NCBI GenBank assembly: GCA_022616275.1
Contig: JAKEFB010000182.1
Location: 62,001 to 126,000 of the forward strand
Direction of reading: 5' to 3'
DNA length: 64,000 bases
Source: Chloroflexota bacterium
GTDB lineage: Bacteria; Chloroflexota; Anaerolineae; Promineifilales; Promineifilaceae
Under the pieces are notes generated by a model that worked only from the letters and a program-made list of their open reading frames with translations, did not search any database and was not told the origin of the DNA. The translations under genes were made by a program, and so were the position numbers. How positions within the stretch are numbered: the first letter of the stretch is position 1; every line of letters begins with the position of its first letter. Positions 32,451 to 40,612 of this stretch are shown here, piece by piece.

Positions 32451-33746
32451 ATGCCTGCCATTCGTTCTCGTATGAAACAAATAAAGCGGTTTTTACCTTA
32501 TCTACTGGCGACCACCCTGGCCGGGTTGCTGCTGGCGACCGTGCTCTTGCCTGTGTTCCAGGCCAGTGCTCCCCTGGAAGCCATTGGCCTGGACGGTACG
32601 CCCCATTTCCTGCCGGCCGTGCGCCAGGACTTTACGCCCACGCCGCCGCCCTCCCCGACGCCTCCTCCCATCCCCCAATTTGTGAGCAACATTCCGACGA
32701 CCAACGCCAAATGCCCGGGGGCGGCCGGTTTTAATCCCCTGAGTGGCTACGTCTACGTCCTGAACGATTACAGCAGTAACGCCAATATCTTCCAAAACAG
32801 AAATTTTGTGGGCTCTGTCTTCATTCCCCCCACCATACCAGATGATCCGGCCGGTTCCTGGCCGGTCGCTATTGCCGCCGATAACGATTCCACTGAAGTG
32901 TACGTGGCCGCCGTTCACGGCGGCACGGCCCGAATTGATGGCCTCACCCTGGTTGAGATGGGGGAACGGTACTACGAGCCTCATGGGGTGGCCGTCAACC
33001 CGGTCAATGGACTCGTTTACGTGCCTGACCTGGATCGCGCCATCCAGGTTTTTGATGGCTCAACATTGATTGAGAACGTCGTTTTCGCTATGGATCCTCA
33101 GTGGGATGCCTGGTTTTTAGATGTCGTCGTAGATCCGAACACTGGTTATGTCTATACAGCCGGGGCCGAAGGCGTCATGTTCGTGCTAAACGGCACAGAA
33201 GTAATTGGCAATTATCGCCTGGGGACGAAGGTGGTTGACCTGGAGATTGACCCCATTCGAGGTTATATCTACGCGGCTCACAATGAGAAGGAAGGGCCGT
33301 ACCAGAATAACATTTCTGTTTTCAATATCAGCACCCAAACGGTGACGCCCCTCAATACCGCCTTGCGCTCCCGCGCTATTGCTGTTGACCCAAACACGGG
33401 TTTGACGTATATCACCAACCCCGGCGCAGATAACGACCCTGGCGACGATTCTGTCACGCTTCTGACCGGTGGCGTAGTTTATGGCAATTTGCCGGTCGGC
33501 GATCTACCCTGGGGGGTAGCAGTCAACCCCAACACCCGCTATGCCTTTGTCACTAACCGGAACGACCACGACGTGACTGTCTTCCGCGATGGCGTCTACG
33601 TCACCACCATTCCTATGCAGGGGATAGACCCGTTTGCGGTGGCCATTGACACCAACACCAATGACACCTACGTTGCTAACCGGGGAATAGAATTGTCTGA
33701 GCCTTTGTTCTACTGCGAAGCCGCATCAGTAACCATCCTGCATTAG
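32451..33746 (+). CDS. Secreted YVTN/YncE-like beta-propeller protein
   Basis: 431 residues. N-terminal signal/anchor at about 15-40 (FLPYLLATTLAGLLLATVLLPV), a TPTPPPSPTPPP linker near 62-75, then repeats of about 40-50 residues with VAVNPVNGLVYVPDLD, VVVDPNTGYVYTAG, IAVDPNTGLTYITNP and VAVNPNTRYAFVTNR. These are the blades of a YVTN-type propeller. It is probably exposed on the surface, binding glycan or protein. ATG 32451 has AAGGAGG 10 nt upstream; a Met at 32472 is a second option. It stands alone with its own promoter and a hairpin after the stop. Confidence 0.85.
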   Translation: MPAIRSRMKQIKRFLPYLLATTLAGLLLATVLLPVFQASAPLEAIGLDGTPHFLPAVRQDFTPTPPPSPTPPPIPQFVSNIPTTNAKCPGAAGFNPLSGYVYVLNDYSSNANIFQNRNFVGSVFIPPTIPDDPAGSWPVAIAADNDSTEVYVAAVHGGTARIDGLTLVEMGERYYEPHGVAVNPVNGLVYVPDLDRAIQVFDGSTLIENVVFAMDPQWDAWFLDVVVDPNTGYVYTAGAEGVMFVLNGTEVIGNYRLGTKVVDLEIDPIRGYIYAAHNEKEGPYQNNISVFNISTQTVTPLNTALRSRAIAVDPNTGLTYITNPGADNDPGDDSVTLLTGGVVYGNLPVGDLPWGVAVNPNTRYAFVTNRNDHDVTVFRDGVYVTTIPMQGIDPFAVAIDTNTNDTYVANRGIELSEPLFYCEAASVTILH

Positions 33747-33755
33747 CCCTTCTAG

Positions 33756-33785
33756 ACCTCCCGGAGGCTGGAGCCTCCAGGAGGT
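33756..33785. terminator. Hairpin between convergent genes (AACCTCC element variant)
   Basis: Nested arms ACCTCC/GGAGGT outside and GGAGGCT/AGCCTCC inside with a 2-nt loop. It lies between the stops of the beta-propeller gene and the GT-C gene at 33793, so it could serve both directions. Confidence 0.6.
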
Positions 33786-33792
33786 TGCCCCC

Positions 33793-36177
33793 TCAGGGTG
33801 CGGTGATGCTTATCAGTTGCAGTAAGAGCCGGTCGGCGCTCCCCGCGCCGGCCGGCGCTGCCAGCCGCGTCCCGGTCTGGGCCTCGTACAGCCCCATCTG
33901 TAAGCCATAGACCCCAGCCGGCAAATCAGGCGGTAGGAAAATGGTGTGCAGTTGCACGAACTCGTCCCCCGGCTGCAATCCCTCCGGCCGCACGTCCAGG
34001 CCGTCGTGCTGGGCAGCCACCTGGCCGGCTCCGTCCAGCAGGTGGACGAAGATTTTTAATTCGCCGTCCGGTGGCCGGTACACGCGCCAATAACTCAGTA
34101 ATTCCAGCGACTGGCCGGGTCGCGACCCGGCCGGCCACAGTGGCTGGTAGCCCAACAGCTCTAACGTCTCGCCAAACAGCGCCGGCCCGGTTAGCGGCCG
34201 CCGGCTGGCTTCCCAATTAGCGACCGTGACCGTTGGTCCGGCCGGATAACCAAAATCGTGTAACACGCCTTCGCCAGCCACCGGCGACCGTTCCCAGGAA
34301 AAAAGTTGGTAACGCAACCCAGCAACGCCCTGCCCGCGCCAGGCCGCTCCCCCGGCCGGGTAGAGGGCTTGCAGCGCCGGGTGCGCCGGCCAATGGCCGT
34401 CGCCCACAGCCACCCAGGCTGCCTCAGCCTCACCCCCTGGCCACAACAAAGCGGAACGAGCGTCAAACCAGCGCGGCCGGACGTCGTTGCTGGCCAGGGT
34501 CTGGTTAAAATCCTCCGGCGTCATTGTGCTCAACCCAACGCCGGACAGGGCCACGCCCACCGGTGGCCCATCGGCCGCCACTTCGTAGACAAAAAGCGAG
34601 TAGCCCACCCGGTCGTCGGGCGGCCGCTGGCGGAACCAGCCAAAGCGCTGCGGGTCGTCCAGGTAAACCCCCTGCAACTGGGTGGCGCTCAACACGTAAA
34701 CGCCGGGGGCCGGCCGGGGCGGGTAAAACCAGTCATATAGCGGATCCTCTTCCTGCCACGGCCAGCCCCGGATCACCCGGCCCTCAATGCTATACACCTC
34801 CAGGGGGGCCGTCCCCAGCCAGGAAGCGTTGATCGGGCCAACGTTTCGCGCCGCCTGGTAATCGCCCAACGCCTGGAGGTCTTGACCCCAATCCACGTTG
34901 GAATCCACCACGAGCTGCCAGCCGTTGGCCGGCCCCCCGGCCAGTTGGTTGAAGTAAGCCAGGTAATGGGGGTGTAGCCACAGGCTTTCGGCCGCCAGCC
35001 AGAAAAGCAGCCCGGCCACGCCCCAGCGCAGCGCCCGCCCGGCCGGCCGGGCCAGTTGGCCCAGGAACAGGTACAACAGGGGCAGCGCCGGCAGCAGGTA
35101 GCGGTAGCCGATGTTGACCCGGCTGCCGAGGCTGGTCGCGGCCATCCCCCCGGCCAGCAGCAGCGGCCAGGCCGACGACCAGGCCCAGGGCCGGCGACGG
35201 GCAAAGAGAAACAGGCCCAGAGAGAGCAGAGCCAGCGCCGGCAGGGGCGTCTTAAGGGCAAAAACCACCGGGAAGTAATACCACCACCCTTCCCGGCTGA
35301 CCTCTCCCAGCAAAAAGGCGCCGTGCCCGCCGGCCTGGTGCGCCTGTTGCAGCGTAAAGTCCAGCCCTAGCGTCTCCCATTCAAAACGGTAAATGGCCAG
35401 AAAAACCAGGCTGCCAACGGCCAGCCAGCCGGCCACTTCGGCCAGGGTCAGGCCGGCGGCCCGCCGCCCCGGCCGGGCCAGCCACAACCGGTAAAGGGTG
35501 ATGATCAACAGCCCCGGCAGCAAGATCGCCCCGGAAAACTTGGCCGCCAGCGCGCCGCCAATAGCCACCCCGGCCGCCAGGTAACGGCGCCAGTCTCTCT
35601 CTCCCGCCTCGGCCGCCCGCCAGTAGGCCCACACCAGGTAAGCGGCCAGGCAGAAGAAAAACGTTAACCCCAGGTCCGTCGTCGCCAGGTAACTGTGGGC
35701 CAACACGTTGGGGTCAAGGGTATACAGCCCCAGGGACAGCACGGCCGCCGCTCGGCTGGCAAACAGCTCCCGGCTCCAGCGATAAAGCAGCGCCCCCAGC
35801 AGCGTGGCCAGGAGCATAACGACCAGCCGGCCGGTAGCGATGAGTTGCAGCCCGTTGTCATTGACCGTCCACGTGAACGCTTTGGCCACTTCCAGCCAGT
35901 CCTGGTTGGCGTAGCGGGCCAGGTCGGGCGGCAGCGCCGGCCGGAAAGACAGGCTGACCGGCAGGCCAATGACGGCGTTGACCAGCGGCGGGTTGCGCAC
36001 CACGGCGTACAATTGCTCGTGCTGCCAGTACAACACCCCCTGGAAAACGTGAATCACCTCGTCAAAAGTAACCGCATTGGCCCCGGCCGCCAGCGCCAAC
36101 CGGCCAAAGAAAAATAACAACAGCAGCGCCGCCAACCGGTTAGCATATCTTTCCAGAAAAGCTTGCCTGTTGTCCAT
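33793..36177 (-). CDS. GT39-family membrane glycosyltransferase with C-terminal beta domain
   Basis: 794 residues. The acidic loop VTFDEVIHVFQG (about 37-48) and RNPPLVNAVIGLP open the GT-C core; LDPNVLAHSYLATTDLGL (about 150-167) and GGPANGWQLVVDSNVDWGQDL (about 415-435) mark a subfamily shared with 53693 and 59536. APGVYVLSATQLQGV and VGYSLFVYEV follow in the outside part. It ends with the shared beta domain (KIFVHLLDGAGQVAAQHDG, LPAGVYGLQMGLYE). It probably adds sugars to lipid-linked glycan or protein from polyprenyl-phosphate donors. ATG at 36177; a TTG precedes it. Confidence 0.86.
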   Translation of the reverse strand: MDNRQAFLERYANRLAALLLLFFFGRLALAAGANAVTFDEVIHVFQGVLYWQHEQLYAVVRNPPLVNAVIGLPVSLSFRPALPPDLARYANQDWLEVAKAFTWTVNDNGLQLIATGRLVVMLLATLLGALLYRWSRELFASRAAAVLSLGLYTLDPNVLAHSYLATTDLGLTFFFCLAAYLVWAYWRAAEAGERDWRRYLAAGVAIGGALAAKFSGAILLPGLLIITLYRLWLARPGRRAAGLTLAEVAGWLAVGSLVFLAIYRFEWETLGLDFTLQQAHQAGGHGAFLLGEVSREGWWYYFPVVFALKTPLPALALLSLGLFLFARRRPWAWSSAWPLLLAGGMAATSLGSRVNIGYRYLLPALPLLYLFLGQLARPAGRALRWGVAGLLFWLAAESLWLHPHYLAYFNQLAGGPANGWQLVVDSNVDWGQDLQALGDYQAARNVGPINASWLGTAPLEVYSIEGRVIRGWPWQEEDPLYDWFYPPRPAPGVYVLSATQLQGVYLDDPQRFGWFRQRPPDDRVGYSLFVYEVAADGPPVGVALSGVGLSTMTPEDFNQTLASNDVRPRWFDARSALLWPGGEAEAAWVAVGDGHWPAHPALQALYPAGGAAWRGQGVAGLRYQLFSWERSPVAGEGVLHDFGYPAGPTVTVANWEASRRPLTGPALFGETLELLGYQPLWPAGSRPGQSLELLSYWRVYRPPDGELKIFVHLLDGAGQVAAQHDGLDVRPEGLQPGDEFVQLHTIFLPPDLPAGVYGLQMGLYEAQTGTRLAAPAGAGSADRLLLQLISITAP

Positions 36178-36189
36178 CAAACCAACTGC

Positions 36190-38406
36190 TTAACCTCCCG
36201 GAGGTTTGGAACCTCCGGGAGGTTGCCTAATACAACTCTCAAGAGCCGTACAGCTCGACAACAGGAACGTATCGGCCGGGGGGTCACTACCGTCCAACGG
36301 CAGCCGTTCGCCGGCCGGCAGCAGGTAAACACCAACTTGCAGCGTGTAAGGGCCGGCCGGCAACTCGGCCGGCCAGGCCAGCGTCTTGGGGTCGGCCACC
36401 ATCTCGCCCACGTCCCACACCGCCGTCGGGTAGCCCCCTTCCTGTGGCTGGCCGTCGGCCTGGGCCACCAGCCGGCCGGCCCCGTCCAGCAGGTGAATGA
36501 AGGTGGTGTAATCGTCGCTCATTGGGGCCAGCGCCTGCCAGTACAGGGTCAGGTTAACACTTTGCCCCTGGCCGGCCAGGTCATAGCCCATCAAGGCCAT
36601 TTGTTGGCCAAACGCGGCCTCGACCAGGTGTTGCGGTCTGGGTGCGAATGGCTCCGGCGGGGCAATTTTCACCGTTTGTAGCCCTACAGGCACGTCCAAC
36701 ACCCGGCCGGTGGCGCTGGTCGCCGGCTGCCAGCTCCCACCTGGCGCCGGCAATCCCGCCTGGAGCACGGCCCGGGCCGGCCGGGCGCCGGCCGCCACCG
36801 GCAGTAGCAGCGTCGTCGAGACCACCTGGCCGGCCGCCCAACTCAACTCACCCTCAGCCCGGCCGGCCACCTGGCCATCCCGTCCATAGAGCAAGACCTC
36901 GGCCTGTTGCCGGCCGTCGCTGGTCGCCAGGCCAAACCCATACAGCGTGACCTGGAGTTCATCGCCCGGTTGCACCCACTCGTCGGCGGCGACGGCCTCC
37001 AACTGCCAGCCACCGGCGAAACGAGCGCAGGCTGGGCCGAGAGTAGCCAGCTCCGGGCCTGGCTGGAAGATGGCCGGCCGGGGGTAAGCAGGCCAGATGA
37101 TGGCCGGCAGAGCAAAAATAGACAGAGCCAGGAGGCCCAGGCCGGCCCCGGCTGCCAGTCGCCAGCCGCCCAGGCCCAGCAGGCCGGTGGCCAGAATCAT
37201 GGCCAGCGGCGCCGCCACGGCGAAGGCCAATCGCCCCTGGTAACCCGACCAGTTAATCATCTGGATGTAGCGAAACAACGAGGCGTAAATTCCCAGCACA
37301 GCCAGGACGCTAAAGGCCAATACCTCTCCATTCCCTGGCCGGGCGCCCCGCCGTAGCCACCGGACCAACCCACCCCCGGCCGCCAGCGCCATCAGGCTGA
37401 GGCCGGCGTAGACCCAATCCGGCGCTCTGACGTTCATCCAGCCGAACCAGGCCCAATAGGATTGGAAGTGGACGGCCACAAACGCCAGCAGGTCGGCCGC
37501 CGTCAAAGGGGTGGTCCGGGCAATAATCTCCCCTTTAGCCGCCAGGTGGCGCTGCCAGATCAATGGGTCGCCATACAATTGGAAGTTGCCCCAGTACCAC
37601 CAGCCGGCCACCAGCAGCGCTACACTGGCCACTCCAGCCAGGCGCGGCATCACCGGCCGCCAGGCTCGTTGCCGCCAGGCCGGCCACAACACGGCCAGCA
37701 AAGCCACCGGAGCCAGGGCAAATCCGGCGAACTTGGTCAGGACCCCCAGCCCCAGCAGTAAGCCTAGGCCCAGGGCGCTCCAGTGGCCCGGCCGGCGGTT
37801 GGCGGCAACAGCCAGGACCACTGTCGCCGCCCCCAGCAGGCTGGTCAGGGCATCATTATTGATGCTGGCCGTAATGAAGATAAATTGGGGGTTAAAGGCC
37901 AGCAGCGCCGTGGCCACTATCGCCGCCCGCTCGTCGGCCGGAAAAAGCTGGCGGCCGAGACGATAGGTGAGGAGGACCGTTCCCGCACCCAGGATCAGCG
38001 ACAACCAGCGGAGCAATTGAAAGGCCAGGAACGGGCCACGGTTGGGGAACTGCTCCTCGCGGCGATGCAGATAGGCATTTTGCCGGCCGGGGTCGGCCGG
38101 ATCGAAGGAAAAGCAGTGATTGGCCACAAAGGTGTTCTCATCCCCAATGTCGAGACCGCTGACCAGCGCTGCCCCCAACAGGTAATACAACGGCGGCTGT
38201 TGCGCTTCCAACGTATAGTTATCTTCCCGCGCCGGAAGCATCACCGGCAAACGCCGGTAAGCCAGTAGGTACTGGACATAGCGGAAGTGCTCGACTTCGT
38301 CCGGCGCTTCGCCTAGCGGCACGACCAGGCTATAAGCCAGGCCAAGGGTTAGATAAAGGGCGAGGAGCAGCAACAGCCAACGACGTTGTCGGAGGAAAGT
38401 GGGCAT
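36190..38406 (-). CDS. GT-C membrane glycosyltransferase (DUF2142-like) with C-terminal beta domain
   Basis: 738 residues from the ATG at 38406. TM1 RRWLLLLLALYLTLGLAYSL, then acidic loop LGEAPDEVEHFRYVQYLL and QQPPLYYLLGAAL, match 3612 and 27131. About 10 TMs precede an outer part with the shared beta domain (TTFIHLLDGAGRLVAQADG, LPAGPYTLQVGVY). The last residues, RQPPGGSKPPGG, are read from a full copy of the AACCTCCCGGAGGTT palindrome, which also supplies part of the stop codon. The 33793 gene starts 12 bp downstream. Confidence 0.84.
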   Translation of the reverse strand: MPTFLRQRRWLLLLLALYLTLGLAYSLVVPLGEAPDEVEHFRYVQYLLAYRRLPVMLPAREDNYTLEAQQPPLYYLLGAALVSGLDIGDENTFVANHCFSFDPADPGRQNAYLHRREEQFPNRGPFLAFQLLRWLSLILGAGTVLLTYRLGRQLFPADERAAIVATALLAFNPQFIFITASINNDALTSLLGAATVVLAVAANRRPGHWSALGLGLLLGLGVLTKFAGFALAPVALLAVLWPAWRQRAWRPVMPRLAGVASVALLVAGWWYWGNFQLYGDPLIWQRHLAAKGEIIARTTPLTAADLLAFVAVHFQSYWAWFGWMNVRAPDWVYAGLSLMALAAGGGLVRWLRRGARPGNGEVLAFSVLAVLGIYASLFRYIQMINWSGYQGRLAFAVAAPLAMILATGLLGLGGWRLAAGAGLGLLALSIFALPAIIWPAYPRPAIFQPGPELATLGPACARFAGGWQLEAVAADEWVQPGDELQVTLYGFGLATSDGRQQAEVLLYGRDGQVAGRAEGELSWAAGQVVSTTLLLPVAAGARPARAVLQAGLPAPGGSWQPATSATGRVLDVPVGLQTVKIAPPEPFAPRPQHLVEAAFGQQMALMGYDLAGQGQSVNLTLYWQALAPMSDDYTTFIHLLDGAGRLVAQADGQPQEGGYPTAVWDVGEMVADPKTLAWPAELPAGPYTLQVGVYLLPAGERLPLDGSDPPADTFLLSSCTALESCIRQPPGGSKPPGG
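36192..36224. repeat. AACCTCCCGGAGGTT palindromic element inside a gene 3' end
   Basis: Perfect 15-bp arms (36192-36206, 36210-36224) with a 3-nt loop. Each arm is itself nearly palindromic. The DNA codes the C-terminus of the GT-C protein. An identical-arm copy is at 61245-61277. Confidence 0.9.
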
Positions 38407-38563
38407 GAACTTTACAGTTGGGCCATGCGGCCGGCTGTTAATATCGAGGATAGCCACAAGAACAGCGCAGCCGTACCTGGCTGGAAGAACCGCGCCAACC
38501 TTGAAGGGTGTCCACGTTTCATTCGCTCATTTTACTCCGGTCGTTGAATTTAACCACGGGGCG

Positions 38564-38592
38564 TTGACAGATTCACCGCCCTCTAGTATTGT
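38564..38592 (+). promoter_or_regulatory. Predicted promoter, leaderless transcript
   Basis: TTGACA (6/6) at 38564-38569, 17-nt spacer, TATTGT (4/6) at 38587-38592. The ATG at 38601 lies 8 nt beyond, so the mRNA would begin at or next to the start codon. Confidence 0.55.
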
Positions 38593-38600
38593 CTCGCCCG

Positions 38601-40565
38601 ATGTCGCGCAACGTCCTTCTCCTGTTCCTGTTGGCCAGCCTGACCCTTCTGTTGATTTTCACTGTCTTGACCGACGTCATACCCTCCCTACGTGGTCCGG
38701 CCCCAGAAACCAGCGAGTGGTACTGGCCCTACCTGTTGCGCCCACCCGGCCGTTGGTGGCCTGCTGTCCTGGCTGCGCTGGCCGTTCTGGGAGTGGCGGC
38801 CTGGTGGTTCCGGCAGCCTGATGGGGCGCGCCGGGCGGCCGCCGTCGCCCTCTCCGGCTTGGCGGCCGGCAGCCTCTTGCTGCAGCTTGGCCTCGTTTAC
38901 GCCGACCGGCCGGAACTTTTTAGTGAACTGGTTGACCGCACCCTCTCTAACCTGGAGAGTGGCTTCTTCCAGCCGGCGGCCGAAGTCGAGGAGCTGAACG
39001 CCACCCTGCGCCGCTACCCCCAGGCGATGCCCGGCTTTGCCTCCGAGCACGCCCGCACCCATCCACCAGGGCTGCTCGTCGCCAACCGCCTGACCATCGA
39101 AGTGCTGGCGGCCGCTCCCCAACTATCTGAAGCCGTGGCCACCGTTGTCCGGCCGGCCCGCTGCGCCGACCTCTGGTTGTTGGAGCGGCCGGCCAGCGTG
39201 GCCGCCGCCCTGGCCGTGTGGGCGCTGCTGCCCCTGCTGGCTGCGGCTCTCAGCCCGTTGCCGGCCTACGCCCTGGCTCGCCGGTTGATGCCCCCGGCCG
39301 CAGCCCGCCTGGCCACCGTCCTGGTAGCTACTCTGCCGGCCCTGCTGCTCTTTGCGCCGAAATCCGTCCAGCTTTACGTCCCCCTCACCCTGGTCCTCTG
39401 GCTGGCTTTTCACCACGGCCTGGTCCGGCGCGCCGGCCGTTGGTTGTTCCTGGCCGGCCTGCTCTTCTCCCTGGCCATTTTTTCGAGCCTGGGCAATGCC
39501 GTACTGCTCCTGCCCCTGGCCGTCTACGCCGGGCTGGTCTGGCAGCCCACTGGCGACCATCAATCGCCAGCCCACGGCCGCGCTCGCCCGGCCATTCTAC
39601 GTTCCTGTCTCGCCTTCAGCCTGGGCGCGGCCGGCCCCTGGCTGGTCTACTGGCTGGGTTGGGGCGTGCCGCCCTGGGCCGTGGTCCGTGTCGGCCTGCA
39701 ACAGCATTACGAGCTGGTCACCAGCCAGCGCCGCTACGACTGGTGGCTGGTCTACAACCTGGTGGACTTACTCGTCTGGGCCGGTCTGCCCTTGCTTGCC
39801 GGCTTCGCCGGCGCTGTGGCGGTGGCTGCCCGCCGGCTGCGCCGCCGCTCCTGGCAACCGGTAGACGCCCTGGCCCTGGGGCTGGGTCTGCTTATCGTCG
39901 CCCTGGATGTCTCCGGCTCCACGCGTGGCGAAGTCGGCCGGTTGTGGCTGTTCTTCATGCCCCTCCTGGCCCTGCCGGCGGCCGATTTCCTGGGCCGGGT
40001 GTTGCCCGGTCGGCTGGCCACTCTGCTCGTCATTGGCCTGCAACTGCTCCTCGCCCTTAGCCTGGGCCTGGCCTGGCGGCCGGTCCGCGCCGTCATCGTC
40101 GTCGCCCAGCGCCCCGCGATGCCGGCCGAAGCGCCCCCCCAGTTTCCTCTCTCTGCTTCGTTCAGCGAGCCAGGCCGCCAGGGAGAAACACTCCGGCTGG
40201 CCGGCTACGATCTCGACTCCAGCCAGGCCGTTCCCGGCGGCTTTCTAGAGTTAGCCCTCCACTGGCAGGCCAGCCGGCCGGCGCAGCGGCCGTATACCGT
40301 CTTTACCCACCTGGTTAACGAGAGCGGCCTAGTCGTCGCCCAAAAGGATAACTGGCCGTTGACCGGCCAGTGGCCGCCCACCTGCTGGCGGCGCGATGAC
40401 CAGATCGTAGATCCCTACCGCATTGAGCTGCCGGCCGATTTGCCCCCCGGCGACTACACCCTCCTGGTTGGCCTCTACGACGCCGCCAGCAACGCCCGGC
40501 TATTGGCGGGCGACGGCCTGGACGCTGTCCAGCTTACGACCATTACGGTCAGCCCTACCCCTTAG
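38601..40565 (+). CDS. GT-C-like membrane protein with C-terminal beta domain
   Basis: 654 residues from the ATG at 38601. About 12 TM segments; an outer loop near 140-160 has EHARTHPPGLLVANRL, the place where GT-C enzymes carry PPL-type motifs. STRGEVGRLWLFFMPLLALP at about 440-459 is the best-conserved inner block. It ends with the shared beta domain (TVFTHLVNESGLVVAQKDN, LPPGDYTLLVGLYD). The layout resembles the 42722 protein, which lacks that domain. The acidic catalytic residue of loop 1 is less obvious than in its neighbours, so activity is inferred. No Shine-Dalgarno; probably leaderless. Confidence 0.72.
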   Translation: MSRNVLLLFLLASLTLLLIFTVLTDVIPSLRGPAPETSEWYWPYLLRPPGRWWPAVLAALAVLGVAAWWFRQPDGARRAAAVALSGLAAGSLLLQLGLVYADRPELFSELVDRTLSNLESGFFQPAAEVEELNATLRRYPQAMPGFASEHARTHPPGLLVANRLTIEVLAAAPQLSEAVATVVRPARCADLWLLERPASVAAALAVWALLPLLAAALSPLPAYALARRLMPPAAARLATVLVATLPALLLFAPKSVQLYVPLTLVLWLAFHHGLVRRAGRWLFLAGLLFSLAIFSSLGNAVLLLPLAVYAGLVWQPTGDHQSPAHGRARPAILRSCLAFSLGAAGPWLVYWLGWGVPPWAVVRVGLQQHYELVTSQRRYDWWLVYNLVDLLVWAGLPLLAGFAGAVAVAARRLRRRSWQPVDALALGLGLLIVALDVSGSTRGEVGRLWLFFMPLLALPAADFLGRVLPGRLATLLVIGLQLLLALSLGLAWRPVRAVIVVAQRPAMPAEAPPQFPLSASFSEPGRQGETLRLAGYDLDSSQAVPGGFLELALHWQASRPAQRPYTVFTHLVNESGLVVAQKDNWPLTGQWPPTCWRRDDQIVDPYRIELPADLPPGDYTLLVGLYDAASNARLLAGDGLDAVQLTTITVSPTP

Positions 40566-40612
40566 CCACCTATCCATCTGGCGCTGTAAAACGTTTTTAA
40601 AATCGTTCTACC